64,000 nucleotides of DNA from Streptococcus sp. HF-1907 (GCF_015594605.1 NZ_JADNQT010000009.1:1-64000); one strand, 5' to 3'; shown: positions 8,534 through 18,219, counted from the first letter of the stretch. Made by a program: numbers and translations. Notes: generated by a model not told the origin, from the letters alone.

Positions 8534-9973
8534 TTATAGTTTGGACCAAGTTTTTGGAATGAAGAGCAGTAGCATTGGGTAAATTTCCAAACGTCCAGCA
8601 ATCATGGCAAATGAGAGAAGGACTTTTGAAAATGGACTGAAAATAGCAAAGGTTTCATTGGTACCTAACATGGGTCCGATATTATTGAAACAAGAAGCTG
8701 CTGCGCTGACGACAGTTAGTAAATTATTGCTGTCTAGCGAAAGGAAGAAGACCAATCCCATAAAAATCATAACGTAAATCGCCAAATATTTGAGAACACC
8801 GTGCTGGGTTTCTTTATCCAAAACATTTCTATTGATATGTAGAGACATTACACGATTTGGATAAAGGGTTGATAGAACTTGATTTTTAGCAATTTTAGTC
8901 AAAATCAAGCCACGCATAACCTTGAAACCACCGGCTGTTGACCCTGCTGAACCCCCGACAAACATGAGGAACAAGAGAATTCCTTGTGAAAAGAGCGGCC
9001 AGCCTGTAATATCTGTCACACTGTATCCAGTAGTTGTGATGATGGTCGATACTTCAAAGAAGACATATTCAATACCCTTACGGAAATTGTCATACATTCC
9101 CACAACATTGAGACTTATCAAAACAGTGGCAACCAAAACAATCTTGAGATAAGCTCGTAATTCTTCATCACCAAAGAAGGTTTTGACTTTGCGAAGTAGG
9201 AGGAGATAGTAGAGGTTGAAGTTGACCCCAAAGACCAGCATCCCAACAGAAACAAGATTAGTAATGAGTGAGCTATTGTAGTGGGCAATACTGTCATTGT
9301 AAACAGAGAATCCCCCGGTTCCGGCAGTCCCCATAGCGATGAGTAGGCTGTCATAAAGTGGCATACCAGCAAAGTAGAGGATAACGACAAAAATGGCAAA
9401 CATGACCAAGTAAAGGATGTAGAGAATCTGCGCTGTCTCTTTTAGCTTTGAAACAACCTTACCAAAGACAGGTCCTGGGACCTCGGCACGCATAACTTCG
9501 AGGTGGCTATTTTTACTATTTTCCATAATAGCTAGCGCAAAAACCAGAACACCCATCCCTCCGATTAAATGGGTGAAGGACCGCCAGAATAAAAGCGACG
9601 GAGACAAGACACTGACATCGTTTAAAATGGTAGCCCCTGTCGTTGTAAAACCTGATGAAATTTCAAAGAAAGCATCAATAATGCTAGGAATTTGTCCCGA
9701 AATAACAAAAGGCAAGGCGCCAAAGAAAGACCAGAAAATCCAACAAAGGGCAACAATCAGCATTCCTTCCTTGGTATAGATATGATAATTTTTAGGCTTA
9801 AATAAAGAACCAATCCCACCAAGGAGAAGGAGGATTCCTATGGTTATCAGGATACTGAGAGTAACCTGATAATGCTCCCGATAAATAAAGGACACAATCA
9901 AAGGAACAAGCAGAAGACCGGCCTCAATGAGCAGTAATTTTGAGAGGAGGAAACGAACCATACTCTTATTCAT
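8534..9973 (-). CDS. trkH: TrkH-family potassium channel subunit
   Basis: A 479-residue integral membrane protein with about ten hydrophobic segments arranged as repeated M-P-M units. Pore-like glycine motifs are visible (for example S-S-G-F-T-T-T-G-A-T, G-T-A-G-T-G-G-F-S, T-T-T-G-Y-S and A-A-A-S-C-F-N-N-I-G-P). It forms the K+-translocating part of the Trk/Ktr uptake system and works with the TrkA ring encoded just upstream. The two genes are three bases apart and co-transcribed. Confidence 0.9.
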   Translation of the reverse strand: MNKSMVRFLLSKLLLIEAGLLLVPLIVSFIYREHYQVTLSILITIGILLLLGGIGSLFKPKNYHIYTKEGMLIVALCWIFWSFFGALPFVISGQIPSIIDAFFEISSGFTTTGATILNDVSVLSPSLLFWRSFTHLIGGMGVLVFALAIMENSKNSHLEVMRAEVPGPVFGKVVSKLKETAQILYILYLVMFAIFVVILYFAGMPLYDSLLIAMGTAGTGGFSVYNDSIAHYNSSLITNLVSVGMLVFGVNFNLYYLLLLRKVKTFFGDEELRAYLKIVLVATVLISLNVVGMYDNFRKGIEYVFFEVSTIITTTGYSVTDITGWPLFSQGILLFLMFVGGSAGSTAGGFKVMRGLILTKIAKNQVLSTLYPNRVMSLHINRNVLDKETQHGVLKYLAIYVMIFMGLVFFLSLDSNNLLTVVSAAASCFNNIGPMLGTNETFAIFSPFSKVLLSFAMIAGRLEIYPMLLLFIPKTWSKL

Positions 9974-9976
9974 GGC

Positions 9977-11326
9977 TTACCTCGCTAACAAATCACTGAC
10001 ACGAGTGATATTTTTCAGAAGTGTAACGACCACTAATTTATCCCCAACGCTGATGACATCATCACCAGATGGGTAAATAGTTTTGCCATTACGAATGATA
10101 GCAACAATCAAAATATCGCGTTTAAATTTGAGACTTGCTAGAGACTTACCAGCAATCTTACTATTTTCCTTGATTTCAAATTGAAGGGTTTCAATACGGT
10201 CGTTGGCAATGTGGTGCATGGCTTCCAAGTTTGAATCCTTGGCATTGAAGCGTCCGCGGATGAAGTGCATCATGTGGTCAACAGCGATGCGTTTTGGGAT
10301 AACGATACTTGAAAATTGCTTAGTATCGATGATTTCCAAAAGGCTGGTGCGGTTGACCTTGGTGATATTTTTGACAATTCCAAGTGATTCAAGGTACATG
10401 GAAGTGATGATATTTTCCTCATCAACCCCAGTCAACGTTGTAACGGCATCAAAACTTGCTACACTTTCTTCTAGGAGAACATTCTTAGCGGTGCCATCAC
10501 CGTGAACGACATGGACGTCAGGAAATTCTTGGCTAAAATATTCAGCATTCTTCTCATCAACTTCAATCAATTTAACCTTGATATTGGTATTTCTCAAGAT
10601 ATTGAGAAGATAGTAGGCAATGCGTCCAGCTCCGATAACCATCATATTTTTAACGACTTTTGATTTGACAAAACTGTGGAAGAGAATCATCTCAACACGG
10701 CTACCCGTTACGAAAATCTTATCACCAGCCTGAATGCTAGCATCGCCGTTTGGAATAATCAAATGTCCATCGCGTTCAATGGCACAGATGACGATATTTC
10801 CGAATTTCTTACGGAATTGTACCATTGACATCTGTGACAACTTGCTGCCATCAACGATTTTAAATTCCATTAGCATGACACGTCCATTGGCAAAGTGTTC
10901 AACGGATAGGGCATTAGGAAAATCAACGGTGTTGGCAATGTAGCGGGCTGTAAGCAATTCGGGATTGACAACCATTGAAAAGCCAAGAAAATTTTTATCC
11001 TTGAAATAAGCATTGGAATACTCAGGATTGCGGACGCGGACGATTGTTTCTTTAGCCCCCATCTTCTTAGCAAGGACAGCAGAAATCATATTAACTTCGT
11101 CTTTATCAGTAATAGCAACGAAAATGTCACAATTTTGAATATCTGCCTGCTCCAGAATCTTAAAGTTGGCACCATTACCAACAATCCCCATAATATCGTA
11201 CAATTTTGTGACACGTTTAAGGACAAATTCTTTTGCTTCAATTAAAATAACATCATGCTTTTCTTCAACAAGTGAGCGACAAAGAGCGGTTCCAACCTTC
11301 CCTCCACCGACAACAATTATTCTCAT
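9977..11326 (-). CDS. trkA: TrkA, cytosolic regulator of Trk potassium uptake
   Basis: A 449-residue protein made of two RCK units, each a Rossmann NAD-binding domain followed by a TrkA-C domain. The first starts M-R-I-I-V-V-G-G-G-K-V-G; the second has M-V-I-G-A-G-R-I-A-Y-Y near residue 230. TrkA-C domains close each half (V-x-x-G-D-K-I-F-V-T-G and V-G-D-K-L-V-V-V). I chose the start at 11326, which has a GGAGGT ribosome site; an upstream ATG at 11380 lacks one. RCK proteins of this type gate K+ transport and in streptococci can bind cyclic di-AMP. Confidence 0.92.
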   Translation of the reverse strand: MRIIVVGGGKVGTALCRSLVEEKHDVILIEAKEFVLKRVTKLYDIMGIVGNGANFKILEQADIQNCDIFVAITDKDEVNMISAVLAKKMGAKETIVRVRNPEYSNAYFKDKNFLGFSMVVNPELLTARYIANTVDFPNALSVEHFANGRVMLMEFKIVDGSKLSQMSMVQFRKKFGNIVICAIERDGHLIIPNGDASIQAGDKIFVTGSRVEMILFHSFVKSKVVKNMMVIGAGRIAYYLLNILRNTNIKVKLIEVDEKNAEYFSQEFPDVHVVHGDGTAKNVLLEESVASFDAVTTLTGVDEENIITSMYLESLGIVKNITKVNRTSLLEIIDTKQFSSIVIPKRIAVDHMMHFIRGRFNAKDSNLEAMHHIANDRIETLQFEIKENSKIAGKSLASLKFKRDILIVAIIRNGKTIYPSGDDVISVGDKLVVVTLLKNITRVSDLLAR

Positions 11327-11542
11327 GCTAACCTCCAAATCAATATCCTCTATCATACTCCTTTTCCCCCTAAAATGCACTAGAATTTCAGTGAAAAAAG
11401 TCTTTTGGAGTGTTTTGTAACATTGTAATCTAATGGTAATTTTTCAACGAAAAGATTGATAGACAAGATTGTTAAATTATTTTCAGAAATTCTAATCAGC
11501 AAAATAAAGAGAAATCAACTTGAGACAGGCTAGAAAATTAGA

Positions 11543-11548
11543 TATAAT
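11543..11548 (+). promoter_or_regulatory. -10 element of the amino acid permease gene
   Basis: TATAAT 34 bases upstream of the permease ATG in the divergent trkA/permease gap. No convincing -35 is seen. Confidence 0.5.
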
Positions 11549-11581
11549 GAAGGGTCGGACTATTTGATTAAAGGAGACAAG

Positions 11582-12949
11582 ATGACAAAACAAACTGTAA
11601 AGCAAACCTATGGTTTGACGACAACGATTGCCATGATTGTCGGTATTGTTATAGGATCAGGAATTTATTTTAAGGTTGATGATATTTTGACCTATACCGG
11701 TGGAAATGTTTTTCTAGGGATGCTTGTTATCGTTCTTGGTTCATTTTCAATTATTTTTGGGAGTTTATCAATGTCAGAATTAGCATTGCGAACAAGCGAT
11801 AGTGGTGGGATTTTTTCTTACTATGAACGCTATATCCATCCAGGATTAGCTTCAACGCTTGGTTTCTTTACAGCTTACCTTTACTTGCCGTCTTTGGTGG
11901 CTGTTGTGAGTTGGGTGGCAGCAAATTTTACGCTAGGGTCTAAATCTAGTTTGGAAGCTCAAACGCTTCTGGCTTTGGTTTATATTATTCTTTTGGCTGG
12001 GATGAATATCTACTCTAAACGCCTCGGTGGATTTTTCCAATCGTTAACAACCATGGTCAAGGTTATTCCCCTGGTTTTGATTGCGGGAATCGGGATTTTC
12101 TGGTCTGGCCCAAGCCCTGACATTCCATCAGGACTTCAGGTCATTGAGCCCTCAAATGTGGGCTGGAGTTGGCTATCTGGGCTTGTACCACTTTATTTTG
12201 CCTATGATGGGTGGACAATCTTTGTTAGCATCGCCCCTGAGGTTAAGAATCCTAAGAAAAATTTGCCACTGGCATTTATCATAGGACCAGTGCTTATCCT
12301 AGTCCTCTATCTCGCCTTCTTCTTTGGGCTTAGCAAGATTTTGGGTCCAAGTTTTATTATGACAACGGGAAACGATGCGGTCAATTACGCTGCCGAATGG
12401 TTATTTGGAAGACACATCGGAAACCTACTCTTGCTCATCATCGTTTTAGCAGTCCTTGGTGTGGCTAATGGTATTCTTCTGGGGACAATGCGTCTGCCAC
12501 AAGCCTTTGCGGAACGTGGCTGGATTAACAGTCCCAAAATGGCAGAAATCAATTTGAAATACCAAATGTCTATTCCAGCTAGTCTGAGTGTGGCAGGTGT
12601 CACTCTTGTATTGCTAGCAATCCATTACTTGGTAACCAAGTTTAACCTGTTACCAGGTAGCGATATTTCAGAAATTGCCATTGTTTTCAATAATACCAGC
12701 CTGATTTTCCTTTATGTGGCGGTTCTCCGACTTTATCTTAAAGGAGACATTAAAAATCGTTTTACAGGATTTATTGCACCAATCTTAGCGATTTTGGGTG
12801 GCCTAGTTCTTTTAGTGGGAAGCTTCATCAGTAACTTCTGGATGGTGCTTGTTTTCCAACTGTTTTGCTTACTTTTCTGCATGGTCAGCTATGCCATTTA
12901 CCGTAAAAATACAAAGTTAAAAAAGCCAAATTGTAAAAAAATGAAATAA
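11582..12949 (+). CDS. APC-family amino acid permease (SteT-like)
   Basis: A 455-residue membrane protein with about 12 hydrophobic segments. The first helix carries the substrate-binding break G-I-V-I-G-S-G-I-Y-F, typical of the L-type/serine-threonine exchanger branch of the APC superfamily. Substrate cannot be told from sequence. I chose the ATG at 11582 because AAAGGAGA lies at the right distance; a TTG at 11564 is less likely. It is monocistronic and divergent from trkA. Confidence 0.82.
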   Translation: MTKQTVKQTYGLTTTIAMIVGIVIGSGIYFKVDDILTYTGGNVFLGMLVIVLGSFSIIFGSLSMSELALRTSDSGGIFSYYERYIHPGLASTLGFFTAYLYLPSLVAVVSWVAANFTLGSKSSLEAQTLLALVYIILLAGMNIYSKRLGGFFQSLTTMVKVIPLVLIAGIGIFWSGPSPDIPSGLQVIEPSNVGWSWLSGLVPLYFAYDGWTIFVSIAPEVKNPKKNLPLAFIIGPVLILVLYLAFFFGLSKILGPSFIMTTGNDAVNYAAEWLFGRHIGNLLLLIIVLAVLGVANGILLGTMRLPQAFAERGWINSPKMAEINLKYQMSIPASLSVAGVTLVLLAIHYLVTKFNLLPGSDISEIAIVFNNTSLIFLYVAVLRLYLKGDIKNRFTGFIAPILAILGGLVLLVGSFISNFWMVLVFQLFCLLFCMVSYAIYRKNTKLKKPNCKKMK

Positions 12950-12954
12950 ATTTG

Positions 12955-12982
12955 TTGACATTAGATGTCAGCATGTTATAAT
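12955..12982 (+). promoter_or_regulatory. promoter with palindromic operator upstream of trmL leader
   Basis: TTGACA (12955-12960), 16 bases, TATAAT (12977-12982) with extended TGT. A perfect inverted repeat TGACAT-TAG-ATGTCA (12956-12970) overlaps the -35, and a third TGTCA half-site follows the -10 at 12985-12989. The regulator is unknown. Confidence 0.7.
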
Positions 12983-12994
12983 AGTGTCAACGAT

Positions 12995-13023
12995 TTGTTA
13001 GTTTAAATCAAACCTGTTATGAT
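12995..13023 (+). promoter_or_regulatory. possible second promoter upstream of trmL
   Basis: TTGTTA (12995-13000), 17 bases, TATGAT (13018-13023) with extended TGT. It would start a transcript of about 60 nt ending at the hairpin at 13045-13092. Confidence 0.45.
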
Positions 13024-13027
13024 TTAA

Positions 13028-13092
13028 GTTAATAAACCACCGCCAACCACATTGTTTGCTGAGCTAGACTCCGGGCAGTGTGGTTTTTTTAT
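13028..13092 (+). ncRNA. candidate small RNA or attenuated leader before trmL
   Basis: Two tandem promoters are followed by a strong Rho-independent terminator 29 bases before the trmL ATG, with no ORF between. The RNA would contain a single-stranded ACCACCGCC segment ahead of the terminator stem. It could be a free small RNA or an attenuator for trmL. No known riboswitch motif is recognised. Confidence 0.45.
13045..13092 (+). terminator. terminator hairpin in trmL leader
   Basis: AACCACATTG (13045-13054) pairs with CAGTGTGGTT (13076-13085) over 10 bp with one G-U, followed by seven or more T. Confidence 0.8.
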
Positions 13093-13120
13093 TAGTCATG
13101 CTATTAGAAAGTGTTGTGTT

Positions 13121-13669
13121 ATGAATATTGAAGAACTAACCAAATCCAATCACCGTGCAGACAGTGGTCGCAACCACATCGTTCTGTTTGAACCCCAAAT
13201 TCCAGCAAATACAGGGAATATCGCCCGTACCTGTGCGGCAACTAATGCCCCCTTGCACATTATTCGTCCTATGGGCTTTCCCATTGATGATAAGAAAATG
13301 AAGCGTGCTGGGCTCGATTATTGGGATAAATTGGACGTGACCTTCTATGATAGCTTGGAAGAATTCATGGCGCAGTGCCAAGGTAAGGTTCACTTGATTT
13401 CAAAGTTTGCTGCTAAGGTTTACTCAGATGAAAACTATAATGACGAAGCAGAGCATTATTTTATGTTTGGTCGTGAGGACAAGGGACTTCCAGAAGATTT
13501 CATGCGTGACAATGCAGAAAAAGCACTTCGCATTCCCATGAATGATGAACACGTGCGCAGTCTTAACGTCTCAAACACTGTCTGCATGATTGTCTACGAA
13601 GCACTTCGTCAACAATCATTTCCTAATCTTGAGCTAAGTCACACCTACGAACATGACAAGCTAAAATAG
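13121..13669 (+). CDS. trmL: tRNA (cytidine/uridine-34-2'-O)-methyltransferase
   Basis: A 182-residue SPOUT (trefoil knot) methyltransferase that modifies the wobble base of tRNA-Leu. Family motifs: F[15 protein letters not shown] near the N-terminus, F-G-R-E-D-K-G-L-P, and the C-terminal R-I-P-M[14 protein letters not shown] knot segment. I chose the start at 13121 by the position of the first motif; no strong ribosome site precedes it, and the upstream in-frame TTG at 13052 lies inside the terminator hairpin. Expression may depend on read-through of that hairpin. Confidence 0.9.
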   Translation: MNIEELTKSNHRADSGRNHIVLFEPQIPANTGNIARTCAATNAPLHIIRPMGFPIDDKKMKRAGLDYWDKLDVTFYDSLEEFMAQCQGKVHLISKFAAKVYSDENYNDEAEHYFMFGREDKGLPEDFMRDNAEKALRIPMNDEHVRSLNVSNTVCMIVYEALRQQSFPNLELSHTYEHDKLK

Positions 13670-13679
13670 GTATTTCAGA

Positions 13680-13712
13680 AAGATCAGTGCTAGCACCGCT
13701 GGTCTTTTTTGC
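13680..13712 (+). terminator. trmL terminator
   Basis: AAGATCAG / CTGGTCTT hairpin with an inner TGCTAGCA and a T run. Confidence 0.75.
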
Positions 13713-13810
13713 TATGTCTGTCATATGGAAAATATATTTCAAAATTTCGTTGAAATGCTGAGTGTGTGGTGATACATTGAAAGAAAAGAGTGTGATTTAG
13801 GAGACATCAT

Positions 13811-16614
13811 ATGAAAAAGAAGATGTATAAATCAAAAAAACATTGGGTCATTGCAGGTCTTGCAACGGTTGCAATTTTGGGAAGCCATGGTCTAGTATTG
13901 GCTGATGAAACCTCCGCAATTCAAGAGCCTACAAAGCAAGAATCTACGATAACAGTGGATCAACCAGATGCTAGTAGCTCAGTGACCGAAGAAGTAAAAG
14001 AAGCTACACCAGTTGAGACATTCCCTGATTTAACAAGTACTTCTGAGCCCACTAACACTGTACAGTTGTCAGGAACTACTCAGTCAACTTCTCCAGTGAT
14101 GTCAGAAGTAGTCACTTCTATGACCAGTGAATCGACAGTGGTGCAGTCTGTTACTTCGGAGAGTGCTACCGCTGCTACATCAGAAGTGGTAGAAGGGTCA
14201 ACAGTTGTAGCAAATCAGTCAGAAAATACTAGCTCCGTTGTTCAACGACCTACTTCTGCGGATGAACTCGTCCCTGAAAAAAATGCTACAGAGGTAGCCA
14301 CAGATATTGCGCGTGCAACCGGCAACGAAACAGCTCTGTCCAAGCAACATTAGATAGTAAGGGAATCAAAATCATTTTTTCTGGCAACAAAACTGCTGAC
14401 GAGCAAGTCAAATTTGCCGTCTGGTCTGATAAGAATGGTCAAGGCAACCTAGTTTGGTACGATGCAGATGCTAAAGGCGCAGCCTATGTGCAGCTGTCTC
14501 GTCATAAAGATTATGGTTAGTACAACATTCATACTTATGCTTTTAGTGGCAAAGGACCACGCGGAATCAATGCCATGACCTTGACGGTTCCAGAACCTGA
14601 TGTCAAGGTCTCAACGACTAAAAAATCTGCAACACAATATGAAGTCTCAGTAACCAATGTTCCAGAAACCATCACTGATGTGATGGTACCTGTTTGGTCC
14701 TCTAAAAATGCCCAAGATGACCTTATTTGGTACAAGGCGACTAAGTCAGGGCAAGGGACTTACACCGTTCTTGTGGATACAACCAAGCATCACAACGACA
14801 CTGGTCACTACAACGCTCACGTTTATGGGCACAGCATGGTCACAGGTGGTCTAGTTGGGCTTAAGGTATCAGGCTTTGACAATGTGGACACCCGTACCAA
14901 TGCAACCATCGCCGTTGTTAATTATTCTGAGAACAAAACAAGTTTTGATGTGGTGGTCACAAGTGACAGTAACACCAAAACCATCAATAAAGTTAGCGTA
15001 GCTGTCTGGTCCGAGGACAAGGGTCAAGATGACCTCAAGTGGTACACGCCAACAGTCAAGAATAACCAAGCTAAGATGACCGTTGATATTGCTAACCATT
15101 CCAATACTTCAGACAAGTACAATGTCCATGTTTACATTGATTATGCGGATGGTAGTCGTGTCGGAACAGTTGTTGGTGCCTACAAAATTACTAAGCCAAG
15201 TGATTTGAATAGGCCAGAGGCTGACACCAAAGTTGCTACTGATTTGACTGATAAGGGGATTGCCATCCAAGTCAGCTCTAATCAAGTGAAAGATGACCGT
15301 GATGTCCGCTTTGCCGTTTGGTCCGAGGACAAGGGCCAAGATGACCTCAAGTGGTACAATGCAGATAGCAAAGGCAAGGCTGTCGCAGCCTATGAAGACC
15401 ACGCAGGCTACGGCAAATACAATGTCCACACTTACATGGTTTCTAATGGCAAAATGGTTGGTCTCAACGCTACTAGCTTCACCATGCCAAATCCAAGTGC
15501 TCAGACAGAAATCATTAAGGTTGACGACTTAACTTACAAGGTGACAGTCAAAAATGTTCCAGCCTATATTGATTCTGTGACAGTACCTGTTTGGTCTGAC
15601 AGGGGAGACCAAGATGATATTGTGTGGACTAAGACTGACAAAGAAAATGGAATTTACATTGCACTAGTTAGTTTGAAAGAACATCACTATGATGATGGTC
15701 ACTACAGTGCTCATATTTATGGGCACAGTAAAATTGGTAATCAGACTGTAGGAATGGCAGTTACATCTGGTTTCACAGTACCTTTGGCTGATGTTTCTGA
15801 TAAACAACAGGCTGTTCAGGTTGAGACTAGATATAAAGGAACTGGTAACTACGAAGTTAATGTGACTAATATTCGTCAGTCTGGAAAACTAAAAATTGCT
15901 ATTTGGTCAAGTAAAAATGATCAAGACGACCTTCGTTGGTATGAAACAACTCCTGCTAATCATCAGGCTACCCTTCGATTTAATGTGACAAATCACAAAG
16001 ATACTGGTGTTTACAACATCCATATTTATCAAGAAAATGGTAAGAAGTTAGAGTTCCTAACGAGCTCTAATGTCCAAGTTGATCGTGCTAACTATGACAC
16101 ACCTTATTATAGCCAACGTGATGGTCGCTGGGCAAGTCGTTGGTACGGAGTCTCTAACTTGGCTGCAACGGGCTGTGTACCGACAACTATGGCAATGGTG
16201 CTAACTTCTCTTAAAGGAGCGCAGGTTCTTCCGACACAAGTTGCTGACTACCTCTATAATCAAACAGTTGAATTTAACCGAGGAACAGCAGGAACAACAG
16301 GTCAAGGAATCTTAATGGCAGCTAAAGAATGGGGTGTTACGGCTACGCCACTTGGTACTAAGAATAATCTCATTCAAGCGCTAAAAGATGGTTACCATGT
16401 TTTGGGGGCTGTGCAGAATGATATTTTTGTGATGCATGGCAGTCACGAGCTTGTTTTAAAAGGTTATAAGGCTGGCAAGACACACGTCTCAGATCCATAT
16501 ACCCCCTCTTATTCAGGCTGGTACAGCATTGATCAGTTGTGGAATGAACAAAGCCATTATAGCGATGATACCCGCAATATTGGTGCCCCATTTATCAAAA
16601 TAACTGATATTTAA
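13811..16614 (+). pseudogene. secreted protein with GBS-Bsp-like repeats and C39-like peptidase domain, broken by frameshift and amber codon
   Basis: The N-terminal ORF (13811-14353) has a signal peptide with the K-K-H-W-V-I-A-G motif and a Ser/Thr/Glu-rich linker, then runs out of frame at TAG 14351. The matching frame continues from about 14344 (T-L-D-S-K-G-I-K-I), hits an in-frame TAG at 14518-14520 where sister repeats have lysine (G-K-Y-N-x-H), and goes on to 16614. Together the pieces encode six repeats of about 95 residues, each with V-W-S-x-K/D-x-x-Q-D-D-L-x-W-Y and a Y-N-x-H-x-Y close. The C-terminal domain of about 190 residues has a cysteine in A-A-T-G-C-V-P-T-T, a histidine in H-G-S-H-E-L-V and V-S-D-P-Y-T, as in C39-like peptidases. 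The intact form was probably a wall-associated hydrolase. The 14575-16614 part might still be translated but lacks a signal peptide. Confidence 0.85.
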
Positions 16615-16621
16615 AAGTTTA

Positions 16622-16655
16622 TGACGTCTCTCACTTTTTTGAGAGGCGTTTTTTG
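16622..16655 (+). terminator. terminator after the repeat-protein pseudogene
   Basis: ACGTCTCTCA / TGAGAGGCGT hairpin followed by six T. Confidence 0.85.
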
Positions 16656-16703
16656 TAGATTCAATCCAAAATAACTACTAACTAGTAATTAAAACACTTG
16701 CAA

Positions 16704-16731
16704 TTGTAAGTATTTTTTGGTATTCTATACT
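16704..16731 (+). promoter_or_regulatory. ribU promoter
   Basis: TTGTAA (16704-16709), 16 bases, TATACT (16726-16731), directly in front of the FMN aptamer. Confidence 0.6.
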
Positions 16732-16732
16732 T

Positions 16733-16863
16733 GTCTTCAGGGCAGGGTGTGATTCCCGACCGGCGGTGTTTGGCAGAGGTGTCTGTCATCAGTCCGCGAG
16801 CGCAAGCTGATGTGGTGTGATTCCACAGCCGACAGTAAAGTCTGGATGGGAGAAGACGAAGGT
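16733..16863 (+). promoter_or_regulatory. FMN riboswitch (RFN element)
   Basis: The conserved blocks occur in order: CTTCAGGGCAGGGTG, GATTCCCGACCGGCGGT, AGTCCGCGAGCGC, GATTCC-A-CAGCCGACAGT and GGATGGGAGAAGACGAAG. The outer stem pairs CTTC with GAAG. Downstream, AAGGT (16859-16863)/ACCTT and CAATTT-GTAA-AAATTG, which abuts the GGAGG of ribU, suggest an expression platform that hides or ends the ribU message when FMN is plentiful. Confidence 0.95.
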
Positions 16864-16928
16864 TTTTTGCGTAGGCGCACATACCTTTGGTACTTCTTTC
16901 AATTTGTAAAAATTGGAGGAATTTTTTT

Positions 16929-17495
16929 ATGACAAACACACGCAAAATGGTAATGATCGCCATTCTATCAGCACTTTCATTTGTGCTCATGCTATTTAGT
17001 TTCCCCCTTATTCCAGGGGCTAGCTTCTTGAAGGTTGATTTTTCAATCATTCCCATGTTTCTAGCCTTGATTATGTACGATTACAAATCAAGTTTCGGAG
17101 TTTTGATTCTTCGTTCATTATTGAAACTCTTGCTTGACAATCGCGGGGCAGAAACTTATATCGGTTTACCGATGAATATTGTAGCTTTAAACTTATTTTT
17201 AGCCAGCTTTGCTATTCTATGGAAGAATAAGGAAACCCTAGCAAGCTTTATTAAGGCAAGCATTGTGGGAACAGTTTTGTTAACTCTATCGATGCTTCTA
17301 CTTAACTACGTTTATGCCGTCCCACTCTATGCGACTTTTGCTAATTTTGACATCAGTGCAACGATTGGTCTTGGCAATTATTTGATTGCAATGGTGACTC
17401 CTTTTAACATTGTTGAAGGCATCTTGATGGCGGTGATTTTCTACCTTGCCTATGTTGCTTGCAAACCAATTTTAGAAAGATACCGTAATTCTTAA
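16929..17495 (+). CDS. ribU: riboflavin ECF transporter substrate-binding subunit RibU
   Basis: A 188-residue membrane protein with five to six helices. It is the S component that binds riboflavin and associates with the shared EcfA-A'-T module. Identification rests on the FMN riboswitch in front, the family length and the pattern M-V-x-I-A-I-L-S-A-L-S-F followed by K-V-D-F-S-I-I-P-M-F. GGAGGA precedes the ATG at 16929; an upstream TTG in the same frame (16887) lies in the leader. Confidence 0.92.
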   Translation: MTNTRKMVMIAILSALSFVLMLFSFPLIPGASFLKVDFSIIPMFLALIMYDYKSSFGVLILRSLLKLLLDNRGAETYIGLPMNIVALNLFLASFAILWKNKETLASFIKASIVGTVLLTLSMLLLNYVYAVPLYATFANFDISATIGLGNYLIAMVTPFNIVEGILMAVIFYLAYVACKPILERYRNS

Positions 17496-18124
17496 TGCAA
17501 CGTAAACCTTTATCCTATACTTTAGCAACTCTCGGTCTCCTTGTCTTCTTGTTCCTAGCATTTCTGGTTAAATTTAATCCTGAAGCTTTGAACGGATTTG
17601 ATAGGACCATTCAGACAGCAGTCCGAGGCGACCTCCCACAAACGCTAACGACCTTCTTTACTATGGTGACAGTGGTTGGTAATACATCAACACAAGCAGT
17701 GATTGCAATCATAGCAGTGATTTTCTTAGCCTACAGAAAGCACAAGCAAGAAGCTATCTTTTTAGCAGGGAACAGTCTCTTGGCTGCTTTCTGCATCATC
17801 ACTATCAAAAATATTTTCCAGCGCCCACGTCCAAGTATCTTGCATTTGGTGCAGGCGGATGGCTATTCATTCCCAAGTGGTCACTCCATGGGAACTATGC
17901 TGATTATCGGAAGTATTATTGTGATTCTTTGTGGCAGGGTTAAGCAAAAAGGCTGGCGCTGTTTGATAGCAGTTGCTCTAGCTGCGCTAATCTTCTGTGT
18001 TGGTCTATCACGTATTTACGTTGGTGTGCATTATCCATCGGATGTGCTTGCAGGCTTTAGTTTAGGTTTTGGTTTACTCAATGTAACAAATGTAATCTAT
18101 CAAAATCGGATTTATAAATCATAA
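17495..18124 (+). CDS. PAP2-family membrane phosphatase
   Basis: A 209-residue integral membrane protein with six helices and the three PAP2 motifs: K-N-I-F-Q-R-P-R-P, S-F-P-S-G-H-S and S-R-I-Y-V-G-V-H-Y-P-S-D. Such enzymes dephosphorylate lipid phosphates such as undecaprenyl pyrophosphate or phosphatidic acid; the substrate here is unknown. Its ATG overlaps the ribU stop, so it lies under the same FMN riboswitch, a pairing seen in other streptococci. Confidence 0.88.
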   Translation: MQRKPLSYTLATLGLLVFLFLAFLVKFNPEALNGFDRTIQTAVRGDLPQTLTTFFTMVTVVGNTSTQAVIAIIAVIFLAYRKHKQEAIFLAGNSLLAAFCIITIKNIFQRPRPSILHLVQADGYSFPSGHSMGTMLIIGSIIVILCGRVKQKGWRCLIAVALAALIFCVGLSRIYVGVHYPSDVLAGFSLGFGLLNVTNVIYQNRIYKS

Positions 18125-18125
18125 G

Positions 18126-18152
18126 AGGTTGGCTGGCGCCAGCCTTTTCTTG
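18126..18152 (+). terminator. terminator after the PAP2 gene
   Basis: Fourteen-base palindrome GGCTGGCGCCAGCC followed by TTTTCTT. Confidence 0.75.
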
Positions 18153-18203
18153 TGCTCAAATCAGCGTCAGCCCATTTTCCCAATAAACAAGTCCTAAAAA
18201 TTG

Positions 18204-18212
18204 TGCTACAAT
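18204..18212 (+). promoter_or_regulatory. extended -10 immediately upstream of ytqA
   Basis: TGC-TACAAT with the hexamer at 18207-18212; the ATG starts only seven bases later, implying a leaderless or nearly leaderless message. Confidence 0.6.
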
Positions 18213-18219
18213 AAAAGGT

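Noticed and set aside
8922-11420. Several plus-strand ORFs of 67-100 codons opposite trkH and trkA
   Set aside because: They lie antisense to well-supported genes, have unusual composition and no ribosome sites; they are shadows of the minus-strand frames.
13811-14600. Programmed frameshift in the repeat-protein gene
   Set aside because: No slippery heptamer was seen at the junction and a second, in-frame TAG at 14518 would still stop translation; two independent lesions fit a pseudogene better.
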